From: Streptococcus parasanguinis CC87K
Lineage (GTDB): Bacteria; Bacillota; Bacilli; Lactobacillales; Streptococcaceae
Direction: 5' to 3'
Assembly (NCBI RefSeq): GCF_000507765.1
Contig: NZ_KI669401.1
Span: 496,001 to 560,000 of the forward strand
DNA length: 64,000 bases
A model generated the notes under the pieces. The model was given only the letters and a program-made list of their open reading frames with translations. It had not been told where the DNA came from and ran no database searches. Shown in pieces: positions 27,610 to 35,923 of the stretch. Position numbers and translations under genes: made by a program. Every line of letters starts with the position of its first letter. Position 1 is the stretch's first letter.

Positions 27610-28583
27610 AAATACTTGTAACAGGTGCGACTGGCTTCCTTGGAAAATACGTGATCGATGAGTTGTTGGCTCACGATTATTCCATTGTAGCCTTTGGCCG
27701 AAATGAAAAAATTGGGAAGGCCCTGGAAAATGAGCGCGTCCAATTTGTGAAAGGGGATTTGAGCTCTATTGAGGAATTAAAACAAGCCTTTCAGTCTGTT
27801 GATGCTGTGGTTCACGCTGGAGCTTTATCCACTGCCTGGGGACCTTGGAAGGCCTTCTATCAGGCGAATGTAGTTGGTACTCAAAATGTCCTTGACTTGT
27901 GCCGTGAATATGCGGTAAAACGCTTGGTTTATGTTTCTTCTCCTAGTATTTACGCAGCTGGAAAAGATCAATTAAACATCAAGGAAAGTGATGCTCCAAA
28001 AGAAAATCACCTCAACAATTACATCCGAAGCAAATTGGCATCTGAAAAACTTTTTTCTGATTATCCAGATGTGCCAAGTATCATCTTGCGTCCTAGAGGA
28101 TTATTTGGTGTGGGGGATACCAGCATTTTGCCTCGTGTCTTACGCCTCAGTCGAAAAATTGGAATTCCTTTGATTCGAGGGGGAGAGCAGCTCATGGATA
28201 TGACCTGTGTGGAAAATGTCGCCCTAGCCATTCGCTTGGCTCTGGAAGCAAAAGAAGCTCACGGACAAGTATATAATATTACAAATGGGGAACCAAAGAC
28301 CTTTAAGTATTTGATCGAAACCACACTAAAGGGATTGGGAGAGCCGATTCGCTATCGGAAAATTCCGGCAGGTCTTGTAGCAGGTGCGGCCTATAGCCTT
28401 GAAGGAGTGTATCGATTATTCCATCTGAAAACTGAACCTCCATTGACTCGCTATACCTATTATCTCCTTCGATATAGCCAAACCCTCGATATTCAAAAGG
28501 CCCAAACCGAACTTGGCTACTATCCAAAAATGACTATTGAAGAAGGGATTGACAACTATGTCCAACATGATCAAGCGCATTGA
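27606..28583 (+). CDS. NAD(P)-dependent epimerase/dehydratase (extended SDR, 3-beta-HSD/OleD-like)
   Basis: A 325-residue extended SDR. The Rossmann motif TGATGFLG is at residues 7-14, and the catalytic YxxxK is YIRSK in the central region preceded by VSSPS. The substrate half looks like the 3-beta-hydroxysteroid dehydrogenase group, which includes the olefin-pathway ketone reductase OleD. It is second in the operon. In this setting it could reduce a beta-keto product made by the KASIII-like enzyme encoded last in the operon (inference). Confidence 0.8.
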   Translation: MKILVTGATGFLGKYVIDELLAHDYSIVAFGRNEKIGKALENERVQFVKGDLSSIEELKQAFQSVDAVVHAGALSTAWGPWKAFYQANVVGTQNVLDLCREYAVKRLVYVSSPSIYAAGKDQLNIKESDAPKENHLNNYIRSKLASEKLFSDYPDVPSIILRPRGLFGVGDTSILPRVLRLSRKIGIPLIRGGEQLMDMTCVENVALAIRLALEAKEAHGQVYNITNGEPKTFKYLIETTLKGLGEPIRYRKIPAGLVAGAAYSLEGVYRLFHLKTEPPLTRYTYYLLRYSQTLDIQKAQTELGYYPKMTIEEGIDNYVQHDQAH

Positions 28584-29385
28584 TTATTTTCCAGCAGGCT
28601 ATTGTAGCAGTCATTCTGGTCTCTTATTTAAAGGGATTCCGAATGAAAAAATGCAATTTCCAGCAGGTGTCTTTTTGATTCATCATCGTGAAAAAGGCTA
28701 TATTTTGTATGATACCGGCTATCACTTCGAGATTAAGAAAAAAGCACGGTATTTCTGGTACCGTCTAGCCACCCCAATGCAGATGAAAAAAGAAGACCAG
28801 ATCGATTATTTATTGCAAGAGCGTGGGATTGATCCAGCAGAAATTACTTATGTGATTCTTTCGCATCTGCACCCTGACCATCTCGGCGGAGCAGCACTTT
28901 TTCCAAATGCTCATTTCTTTGTTACCCGGGAAGTCTATGAGGTGTACCAAAAACCGAAATTTAAAGATCTGATTTTTAAAGAGTTTTTGCCAGCTGATTT
29001 CAAAGATCGGGTGACTTGTCTCAAAGCAGATCAAAGGCATCCTGCTTTCCCCTATCGCCCGACTGCGGATCTTTTTGGTGATGGGAGCATTCTTGTATCG
29101 TCTATTGATGGACATGCGAGAGGGCAAGGTTGTCTTTATCTGGATGAGCTCAAACTCTTCATCGGAGCAGATCTTTCTTGGGGAGTAGACCTCTTGCCTT
29201 TCACACGGCAAATGCGTCTCATTCCTTCCTTGGTTCAGGATGATAAGAAGGCTTATTTAAAAGGAGCTGATTTGCTGGAAACACTCTTGCAAGATGGCAT
29301 TCAAGTTGTGGTCAGCCACGACCCGCAAGATCGGATTGAAAGGATTTTAAATGAAAAAAATAGTCTTTCTGAAAACCTTTATTGA
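28558..29385 (+). CDS. Metallo-beta-lactamase-fold hydrolase
   Basis: A 275-residue MBL-fold protein. The metal-binding motif HLHPDHLGG is in the first half, with later ligands in DGHARGQG and SHDPQDR, so it should bind two metals. It resembles AHL-lactonase/thioesterase-type members more than true beta-lactamases. I chose ATG 28558 with GAAGAAGGG about 10 bases upstream. A TTG 21 bases earlier is less likely. It overlaps the SDR gene by 26 bases and the next gene by 35. It could be a thioesterase or lactonase of the pathway. Confidence 0.78.
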   Translation: MSNMIKRIDYFPAGYCSSHSGLLFKGIPNEKMQFPAGVFLIHHREKGYILYDTGYHFEIKKKARYFWYRLATPMQMKKEDQIDYLLQERGIDPAEITYVILSHLHPDHLGGAALFPNAHFFVTREVYEVYQKPKFKDLIFKEFLPADFKDRVTCLKADQRHPAFPYRPTADLFGDGSILVSSIDGHARGQGCLYLDELKLFIGADLSWGVDLLPFTRQMRLIPSLVQDDKKAYLKGADLLETLLQDGIQVVVSHDPQDRIERILNEKNSLSENLY

Positions 29386-30616
29386 AACCAGATGGTGCCA
29401 TCGATTCCGTTCAAGGGAAGCCTTAGAAAGGTACCAAAAAAAGCAATTGGCACGCTACCATGCATTTATCACTTCTCAATCCCCCTATTTTCAAACCCAT
29501 TCTCCCGAATCCTTTGGAACCATGGATAAAACCTTCATGATGACACATTTCAATGAACTCAATACCCTGGGAGTGGATCGAGATCAGGCTTTAGAGATGG
29601 CGATTCGCGGAGAACAGACGCGAGATTTTACTGAGATGAATAAAGAAGTAGCAGTAGGCTTGTCTTCTGGAACCTCCGGCCACCGAGGAGTTTTTGTCAC
29701 CACAGAAAAAGAAAGAAGTATGTGGGCTGCAGCGATTCTAGCCAAGATGCTACCGAAAGGAAAACTCTTTGGTCATCGCATTGCCTTTTTCTTACGAGCG
29801 GACAATGAACTCTATCAAACCATTAATTCAGGCCTGATTCGCTTGGAATATTTTGATATTTTCAAGGATAGCAAGGAGCATTTAGAGCGTCTCAAAGACT
29901 ATCAACCAACCATTGTGGTTGCACCAGCTTCAACCTTGATTGAGTTAGCTAACTATGTCAGCAATCAGCAACTTGCGATCCAACCCGTCAAGGTTGTCTC
30001 TGTCGCAGAAATCCTAGAAGATCGAGATGCTCAGATCATCGCCAAAGCTTTTCAACTAGACAAGGTTGATCAGGTCTACCAAGCGACAGAGGGTTTTTTA
30101 GCTTGTACCTGTTCAGAAGGCAACCTACATCTCAACGAAGATATTTTGTATGTTGAAAAAGAGTATCTAGATGATAGCCGCTTTTATCCGATTATTACGG
30201 ATTTCAAACGAACCAGTCAACCCATCTATCGCTACCGCCTCAATGATATTTTGGTGGAAGAAAAGTCCCCTTGCCCTTGTGGTTCCGTCTTTACTCAAAT
30301 TGCAAAGATCGAAGGACGATCGGACGATATTTTCTATTTCAAAAAAGAAGATGGCAGTAGCCAGATGATCTATCCGGATTTTATTCGACGGTGCATTCTC
30401 TTTGTCGAAAATATTCAGGACTATCAAGTGACTCAGTTGGCAGATGGATCCATTACCATTGCCTTGAGTCACCGGACAGAGTCTATGGAGCAAGCAATCT
30501 TTGCTCAATTTGAACTCTTAGCTCAGCAAAAACAATTCATTCTCCCAAGTATTCAATTTATCAATTACCAATGGGACCCAACACGTAAATTAAAACGTGT
30601 TCAACGACTTCAATAA
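29351..30616 (+). CDS. Adenylate-forming enzyme, F390-synthetase/PaaK-like
   Basis: A 421-residue member of the adenylating-enzyme superfamily, resembling coenzyme F390 synthetase-related proteins. The ATP loop is SSGTSGHRG (about residues 105-113), then YRYRLNDIL and GRSDDIFYF, with a Cys motif CPCG between them. Such enzymes activate a carboxylate as AMP ester or CoA thioester. It is fourth in the operon, overlapping the MBL gene by 35 bases. Its acid substrate is unknown. It may charge the starter for the synthase that follows. Confidence 0.75.
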   Translation: MKKIVFLKTFIETRWCHRFRSREALERYQKKQLARYHAFITSQSPYFQTHSPESFGTMDKTFMMTHFNELNTLGVDRDQALEMAIRGEQTRDFTEMNKEVAVGLSSGTSGHRGVFVTTEKERSMWAAAILAKMLPKGKLFGHRIAFFLRADNELYQTINSGLIRLEYFDIFKDSKEHLERLKDYQPTIVVAPASTLIELANYVSNQQLAIQPVKVVSVAEILEDRDAQIIAKAFQLDKVDQVYQATEGFLACTCSEGNLHLNEDILYVEKEYLDDSRFYPIITDFKRTSQPIYRYRLNDILVEEKSPCPCGSVFTQIAKIEGRSDDIFYFKKEDGSSQMIYPDFIRRCILFVENIQDYQVTQLADGSITIALSHRTESMEQAIFAQFELLAQQKQFILPSIQFINYQWDPTRKLKRVQRLQ

Positions 30617-30628
30617 AAGGAGAATCCT

Positions 30629-31573
30629 ATGACTACTGTAAAAAGACATTTGCAAATTAAAGGCTATGGAACAGCGCTTCCAGCTCATACCGTAACTTTC
30701 AAAGACCAGACTCGTTACCGCGTGAAAGAAGGAGAAGAAACACAGATTGATCTTGCAGCGCGTGCGATTGAAGCTGCTTTAAACCATGCGGGACTTGAGA
30801 TGACAGACATCGACTGCCTGGTTTCGGCTAGTGCTGTTGGTGTTCAGCCCATTCCTTGTACAGCTGCTTTGATCCATGAGCGCGTGGCCAAAGGACTGAC
30901 GATTCCTGCCATGGATATCAATACTACCTGTACCAGTTTTGTATCAGCCTTAAGCACCATTTCTTATCTGATTGAAGGTGGAGAATACCAACGGGTGCTG
31001 ATTGTATCCAGTGAAGTAGGAAGCCTAGGGCTTAATCCCAAACAAAAAGAAAGCTTTGAACTGTTTAGCGATGGAGCCGCAGCTTTTATTTTTGAAGCAA
31101 CAAAAGAAGATAAAGGAATCATTGCCAGTATGCAACGTACCTGGTCAGAGGGAGCCCACGATACCGAAATTCGTGGTGGTTTGACAGCTTATCATCCGAA
31201 ATTGTACTCTGAAGCAACCAAGACGGATTTCATGTTTGACATGAAAGGGAAGAAAATCCTTTTGCTTTCTGCCCGTGTTATTCCAGAAATGTTCCAAGAA
31301 TTCGAAGAGAAATCAGGCGTTTCTAAAGATGCTGTAGACTATATTATTCCTCACCAAGCAAGTCGTGCCTTACCACTCGTCATGGACAAATTGGGCGTTG
31401 GCAAAGACAAGTACCTCAATATTGTCAGTGATTATGGAAATATGGTTTCGGTAGCCGTTCCTTTCGGCCTAGCCTATGCACTGGATCATGGCTATGTGAA
31501 GGAAGGAGATACCATCTTCTTGATGGGAACTGCAGCAGGGATGACGGTCAATATGTTGGCACTGAAACTCTGA
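30629..31573 (+). CDS. KASIII-like beta-ketoacyl synthase (FabH/OleA-type)
   Basis: A 314-residue thiolase-fold condensing enzyme. The catalytic triad is visible: Cys101 in NTTCTSFVSAL, His242 in PHQAS, and Asn271 in YGNMVSV (FabH normally has GNTS, so the Asn loop is divergent). It is the last gene of the operon, 12 bp after the adenylating enzyme, and lies away from any fab cluster, so it is probably not the housekeeping FabH. It would join an acyl thioester with a second acyl or malonyl unit. Confidence 0.8.
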   Translation: MTTVKRHLQIKGYGTALPAHTVTFKDQTRYRVKEGEETQIDLAARAIEAALNHAGLEMTDIDCLVSASAVGVQPIPCTAALIHERVAKGLTIPAMDINTTCTSFVSALSTISYLIEGGEYQRVLIVSSEVGSLGLNPKQKESFELFSDGAAAFIFEATKEDKGIIASMQRTWSEGAHDTEIRGGLTAYHPKLYSEATKTDFMFDMKGKKILLLSARVIPEMFQEFEEKSGVSKDAVDYIIPHQASRALPLVMDKLGVGKDKYLNIVSDYGNMVSVAVPFGLAYALDHGYVKEGDTIFLMGTAAGMTVNMLALKL

Positions 31574-31611
31574 TGATGAATCCTCTCATTTCAAGCTCAA
31601 AAAGCTTCAAG

Positions 31612-31638
31612 TCCCGCTAGTCTTTAGCGGGCTTTTTT
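31612..31638 (+). terminator. Intrinsic terminator after the biosynthetic operon
   Basis: CCCGCTA and TTAGCGGG pair around GTCT, followed by a T-run. The T-run merges with the promoter of the next gene. Confidence 0.8.
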
Positions 31639-31646
31639 GATATAAT
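31638..31646 (+). promoter_or_regulatory. Extended -10 promoter giving a leaderless or near-leaderless ylxM mRNA
   Basis: TGATATAAT (TG at 31638-31639, TATAAT at 31641-31646) lies only 7 bases before the ATG at 31654, so transcription should begin at or next to the start codon. Confidence 0.6.
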
Positions 31647-31653
31647 GAAAGGT

Positions 31654-31986
31654 ATGGAAATTGAGAAAACCAACCGAATGAATGCGCTCTTTGAGTTTTA
31701 TGCAGCGCTCTTGACGGACAAGCAGATGAACTACATCGAGCTCTACTACGCAGATGACTACAGCTTGGCTGAGATTGCAGAAGAGTTTGGAGTGAGCCGT
31801 CAAGCGGTCTATGACAATATTAAACGTACAGAAAAGATTTTGGAAGACTACGAAATGAAACTCCATATGTATTCCGATTACATTGTTCGTAGTCAGATTT
31901 TGGATCAGATTTCTGAAAAATACCCTGAAGATCCTTTTTTACAGGAACAAATTTCTGTACTTTCCAGTATCGATAATCGAGACTAA
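31654..31986 (+). CDS. ylxM: YlxM-family putative DNA-binding protein
   Basis: A 110-residue protein with a sigma-70 region 4-like helix-turn-helix ([20 protein letters not shown], residues 37-56). YlxM is encoded next to ffh in Firmicutes and is thought to affect the SRP pathway. I prefer ATG 31654. The in-frame ATG at 31645 is part of the TATAATG -10 box and so cannot be translated from this promoter. ffh follows 34 bp later. Confidence 0.9.
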   Translation: MEIEKTNRMNALFEFYAALLTDKQMNYIELYYADDYSLAEIAEEFGVSRQAVYDNIKRTEKILEDYEMKLHMYSDYIVRSQILDQISEKYPEDPFLQEQISVLSSIDNRD

Positions 31987-32020
31987 TGATTAAATACAAG
32001 ACAGAACTAGGAGAAAGAGT

Positions 32021-33592
32021 ATGGCATTTGAAAGTTTAACCGAACGTTTACAAAACGTCTTTAAAAATCTTCGTAAGAAAGGGAAAATCTCTGAAGCGGA
32101 TGTCCAAGAGGCAACCAAAGAGATTCGTCTAGCCCTCTTAGAGGCCGACGTTGCCCTTCCTGTTGTAAAAGACTTCATCAAACGGGTCCGCGAGCGGGCT
32201 GTAGGTCATGAAGTCATCGAAACCTTGAACCCTGCCCAACAAATCGTGAAGATTGTCGATGAAGAATTGACTGCGATTTTGGGTTCAGAAACAGCAGAAA
32301 TTATCAAATCTCCAAAGATTCCAACCATTATCATGATGGTCGGTCTTCAAGGGGCTGGTAAAACAACTTTTGCTGGGAAATTAGCTAATAAATTAGTCAA
32401 GGAAGAAAAAGCGCGTCCTTTGATGATTGCGGCCGATATTTATCGTCCAGCGGCCATCGACCAGTTGAAGACCCTTGGTCAACAGATCAATGTCCCTGTC
32501 TTCTCACTTGGTACAGAAGTCCCTGCAGTAGAGATCGTTCGTCAAGGTTTGGAGCAAGCAAGAGCCAACCACAATGACTATGTCTTGATCGATACGGCTG
32601 GTCGTCTGCAAATCGATGAAAAACTCATGGGCGAGTTGCGGGATGTCAAAGCCCTTGCCGAGCCAAATGAAATCCTCTTGGTTGTCGATGCTATGATTGG
32701 TCAAGAAGCAGCCAATGTGGCGCGTGAGTTCAATGAACAACTCGAAGTAACCGGGGTCATTTTGACCAAGATCGATGGGGATACCCGTGGTGGTGCAGCC
32801 CTTTCTGTCCGTCAGATTACTGGGAAACCAATCAAGTTCACTGGTACTGGTGAAAAAATCACTGATATCGAAACCTTCCACCCAGACCGTATGTCTGGTC
32901 GGATCCTCGGTATGGGGGATATGCTGACGCTGATCGAGAAGGCTTCTCAAGAATACGATGAGAAACGCTCTCTTGAACTCGCTGAGAAGATGCGGGAAAA
33001 TACCTTTGACTTCAACGATTTCATCGATCAGTTAGACCAAGTTCAAAACATGGGACCAATGGAAGACCTGCTCAAGATGCTTCCAGGCATGGCAAATAAC
33101 CCTGCCATGAAGAACCTCAAGGTCGATGAACGAGAAATTGCTCGCAAACGTGCAATTGTATCATCCATGACCCCAGCTGAACGCGAAAATCCAGATTTAT
33201 TAAATCCAAGCCGTCGTCGTCGGATTGCTGCTGGATCAGGGAACACCTTTGTCGAAGTCAACAAATTCATCAAAGACTTTAACCAAGCCAAGCAGATGAT
33301 GCAAGGCGTCCTCTCTGGCGATATGAACAAGATGATGAAACAAATGGGCCTCAATCCAAATAACATGCCGAAAAACATGCCTGGTGGAATGCCGGATATG
33401 TCTGCCCTCGAAGGCATGATGGGACAAGGTGGCATGCCTGACTTGTCCGCTCTTGGCGGAGGCGCTGGAATGCCTGATATGAGCCAAATGTTTGGTGGCG
33501 GTCTCAAAGGAAAAGCCGGTGAATTTATGATGAAACGGGCGATGAACAAAATGGCCAAACAAATGCGCAAAAATAAGAAAAAACGGAAATAA
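32021..33592 (+). CDS. ffh: Signal recognition particle protein Ffh
   Basis: SRP GTPase that targets nascent membrane proteins to FtsY and SecYEG. The 523 residues show an N domain, a G domain with GLQGAGKTT (P-loop), DTAGR and TKIDGD, and a Met- and Gly-rich M domain that binds 4.5S RNA. AGGAGAAAG precedes the ATG. It is co-transcribed with ylxM. A wobble-rich hairpin with a T-rich tail follows at about 33607-33638. Confidence 0.98.
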   Translation: MAFESLTERLQNVFKNLRKKGKISEADVQEATKEIRLALLEADVALPVVKDFIKRVRERAVGHEVIETLNPAQQIVKIVDEELTAILGSETAEIIKSPKIPTIIMMVGLQGAGKTTFAGKLANKLVKEEKARPLMIAADIYRPAAIDQLKTLGQQINVPVFSLGTEVPAVEIVRQGLEQARANHNDYVLIDTAGRLQIDEKLMGELRDVKALAEPNEILLVVDAMIGQEAANVAREFNEQLEVTGVILTKIDGDTRGGAALSVRQITGKPIKFTGTGEKITDIETFHPDRMSGRILGMGDMLTLIEKASQEYDEKRSLELAEKMRENTFDFNDFIDQLDQVQNMGPMEDLLKMLPGMANNPAMKNLKVDEREIARKRAIVSSMTPAERENPDLLNPSRRRRIAAGSGNTFVEVNKFIKDFNQAKQMMQGVLSGDMNKMMKQMGLNPNNMPKNMPGGMPDMSALEGMMGQGGMPDLSALGGGAGMPDMSQMFGGGLKGKAGEFMMKRAMNKMAKQMRKNKKKRK

Positions 33593-33658
33593 TCCTTTCT
33601 AATAAAGGCCTGGAACACACTGTTCTGGGTTCTTTTAGAAACTACTACTAGAGGAAAC

Positions 33659-34426
33659 ATGTTAAAAAAACTATTTCAACAAGTCATTCGTTTCTTTGCA
33701 AGATTGTTTTCTTCGCACAGCAAGCCCTTTGAATTCCCAAAAGGGTCGAAGAAACCTCCGATCAGACCGATTATCTTTGTACCTGGGAGTTCAGCCAGTA
33801 TCCAGCGATTCAATGGAACCATCCGCATGCTCCATCGATTTTCTAGAAAAAAGCAAAGTCTTTTAAAAATAAAAGTCAACAAAGATGAGTCTATAGAGAT
33901 GGAAGGAAGACTGAATACGAAAGAGCCGAATCCGATGATTGTGATTGGCTTTGAGAACAATCGAGATGGCTACAGCAATATCAAGCAGCAAGTTGAATCC
34001 CTTAAGATAGCTCTAACCTACCTTCTTGATCACTATCATTTTTCAGAGTTCAAGGCAGTAGGGCATTCTAATGGTGGACTGGTTTTGACTGGTTTATTGG
34101 AAAGTGGCTTTTTAGAGAAAAAGAAGGTAAACGTCAGCAAGTTGGCTATTATTGGCAGTCCTTACCAATTCAATCAAGAAATGTTTGACGATTTTCAAAA
34201 ATGGAAGCATCGCCTGGGAAAAGAAGTACAAGTCCTTAATTTTGTCGGTAGCTTTGCTGGAAAATCAGATGGCATCGTCCCTCTTTCTAGCGCACAAGCA
34301 GCACAATCTATTTTTGACAATCAGGCCTATACAGAAGTGAATTTAAACGGTCGTAAGGCTCATCATTCAGCTTTACCCACTAATCCAGATCTAGTGAAAC
34401 AATTAAGTCTATTTTTGAATCTATAA
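33659..34426 (+). CDS. DUF915-family alpha/beta hydrolase
   Basis: A 255-residue serine hydrolase-like protein. The N-terminus is basic and hydrophobic, and after it comes IIFVPGSSASIQRF (oxyanion region), the nucleophile elbow GHSNGG (about residues 139-144) and SDGIVPLSSA near the acid site. DUF915 proteins are predicted esterases or lipases, often surface-associated. No clear cleavage site is visible. It is a single gene followed by a terminator. Confidence 0.78.
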   Translation: MLKKLFQQVIRFFARLFSSHSKPFEFPKGSKKPPIRPIIFVPGSSASIQRFNGTIRMLHRFSRKKQSLLKIKVNKDESIEMEGRLNTKEPNPMIVIGFENNRDGYSNIKQQVESLKIALTYLLDHYHFSEFKAVGHSNGGLVLTGLLESGFLEKKKVNVSKLAIIGSPYQFNQEMFDDFQKWKHRLGKEVQVLNFVGSFAGKSDGIVPLSSAQAAQSIFDNQAYTEVNLNGRKAHHSALPTNPDLVKQLSLFLNL

Positions 34427-34428
34427 TT

Positions 34429-34459
34429 AAATTACATAATTTCGGTTATGTAATTTTTA
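34429..34459 (+). terminator. Intrinsic terminator after the DUF915 gene
   Basis: AAATTACATAA and TTATGTAATTT pair around TTTCGG. A closely related stem follows xerS at about 63412-63437. Confidence 0.75.
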
Positions 34460-34467
34460 TTTGTCTC

Positions 34468-34496
34468 TTGCAATCCTTAAGTAAATATGGTACATT
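34468..34496 (+). promoter_or_regulatory. Promoter of the CE7 esterase gene
   Basis: TTGCAA (34468-34473), 17 bases, TACATT (34491-34496). AAGGAGG precedes the ATG. Confidence 0.5.
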
Positions 34497-34531
34497 TTTG
34501 GTAGCGATTACACATACCTAAGGAGGATTTT

Positions 34532-35515
34532 ATGAAGGATCCTAAATTACTAGAGACAATGAAAGTTTACAAGGGACGGGATGATGTTCCTGATGATTTT
34601 GATAGCTTTTGGGATCAAGCCCTAGCAAAGATGACTGAACTGCCTGAATACAAGCTCGAAGAACGAGATTTCAGCATTCCAAATGTTCAATGTTATGAAT
34701 TAACCTTTAAAGGAACACGAGATGGGCTTGTTTATGCGCGGGTTGTTCTCCCCAAAACAGATCAAAAAGTTCCCGTTATTTTCCATTTTCATGGCTATAT
34801 GGGCCGTTGTTGGGATTGGTCCGACATGCTGGCTTATACAGTAGCTGGCTATGGTGTTGTGTCTATGGACGTAAGAGGGCAGTCAGGCTATTCAACAGAC
34901 GGAGATCGTTCACCACTTGGAAATACGGTAAAAGGACAGATTATACGCGGAGCCGTGGAAGGTCCGGATCAGCTCTTTTATAAGGATGTCTACTTAGATC
35001 TTTACCAGTTAATTGAAATTGTAGCCAGCCTTCCTCAAGTAGATGACAGCAAACTTGCCAGCTACGGAGCATCTCAAGGCGGTGCCCTTGCTCTGGTTGC
35101 TGCTGGATTGAATCCCCGAATCCAACGAACGGTAGCCATTTATCCATTCTTATCGGATTTCAGACGTGTATTAGAGATTGGGAACACCAGCGAAGCCTAT
35201 GATGAGCTTTTCCGTTATTTCAAGTTCCACGATCCATTTCATGAAACGGAAGATCGTTTGATGCAGACATTGGCCTATATTGATGTGAAAAATTTTGCCC
35301 ATCGCATCAAAGGACAGGTTCACATGATTACAGGGTTGGATGATGATGTCTGTTATCCTGAAACGCAGTTTGCCATTTATAATCGATTAGAATGTCCAAA
35401 AGAGCATTTATTCATGCCAGAATATGCCCACGAAGCTATGAATGTTCAAGTCAATGATCGAGTCTATAATTGGCTCTGTGGTAGCAAGATTCCATTTCGA
35501 TATGTAGAAAAATAA
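34532..35515 (+). CDS. Acetylxylan esterase / cephalosporin-C deacetylase (CE7)
   Basis: A 327-residue intracellular carbohydrate-esterase family 7 enzyme removing acetyl groups from small oligosaccharides or xenobiotics. Family signatures are DVRGQSGYSTD, the nucleophile elbow GASQGG (about residues 179-184), DDDVCYPETQFA with the catalytic Asp region, and the C-terminal His in EYAHEAMN. There is no signal peptide. It marks the left edge of the core chromosome before the AT-rich accessory region. Confidence 0.9.
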   Translation: MKDPKLLETMKVYKGRDDVPDDFDSFWDQALAKMTELPEYKLEERDFSIPNVQCYELTFKGTRDGLVYARVVLPKTDQKVPVIFHFHGYMGRCWDWSDMLAYTVAGYGVVSMDVRGQSGYSTDGDRSPLGNTVKGQIIRGAVEGPDQLFYKDVYLDLYQLIEIVASLPQVDDSKLASYGASQGGALALVAAGLNPRIQRTVAIYPFLSDFRRVLEIGNTSEAYDELFRYFKFHDPFHETEDRLMQTLAYIDVKNFAHRIKGQVHMITGLDDDVCYPETQFAIYNRLECPKEHLFMPEYAHEAMNVQVNDRVYNWLCGSKIPFRYVEK

Positions 35516-35615
35516 GTTACAGAAGAAAACAATCAGTAAATCCATGAGATTTGCTGATTTTATTGTGTTTAAAAGGGATCTAGGATAGAAAGAAAAACTA
35601 AAAGTTTATGTACAA

Positions 35616-35704
35616 TTGACTAAACAAGACTTAAACCATTGATACAACTGAATTAGAAGCATAAAGTACATTCTTTAAAAAGTGTACTTTATTTTTATTT
35701 TGTA
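35616..35704. repeat. Left 89-bp direct repeat flanking the SIR2-HEPN module
   Basis: It is about 80 percent identical by eye to 38474-38562, and the shared core starts TAAACCATTGATA. It contains a terminator-like hairpin, AAAGTACA...TGTACTTT, followed by a T-run. The remaining 35516-35923 is AT-rich with no supported gene. A hydrophobic 62-codon frame at 35682 starts inside this hairpin and is not credible. Confidence 0.75.
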
Positions 35705-35923
35705 CATTATTCTGGGGTGGTATTTTGTATGTTTTCTAGTACATAACATCCTCAAATCTAAGAAATTGATTTGTACATTTTTTACTCAAGTAACAGTAGA
35801 AGGAGTGACGGTTCAATTGTACATTTTATTTAAAATATTTATGGCTATATTAATAGTATTTGAAGCATAGATAAAGTAGATACAGTGGTATAATAGTGTC
35901 AAAAGACTTTCAGGAGAAATGAG

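Noticed and set aside
26332-31573. Granadaene/cyl-type pigment cluster
   Set aside because: The gene set lacks the acyl carrier protein, multiple ketosynthases, ketoreductases and ABC transporter of cyl clusters.
33043-33660. Long (205-codon) minus-strand frame opposite ffh
   Set aside because: An antisense shadow of the Met/Gly-rich M domain, with no start signals and low-complexity translation.
35682-35870. 62-codon hydrophobic plus-strand frame between the esterase and SIR2 genes
   Set aside because: It starts with GTG inside the terminator hairpin of the direct repeat, has no ribosome site, and its hydrophobicity comes from the AT-rich sequence.
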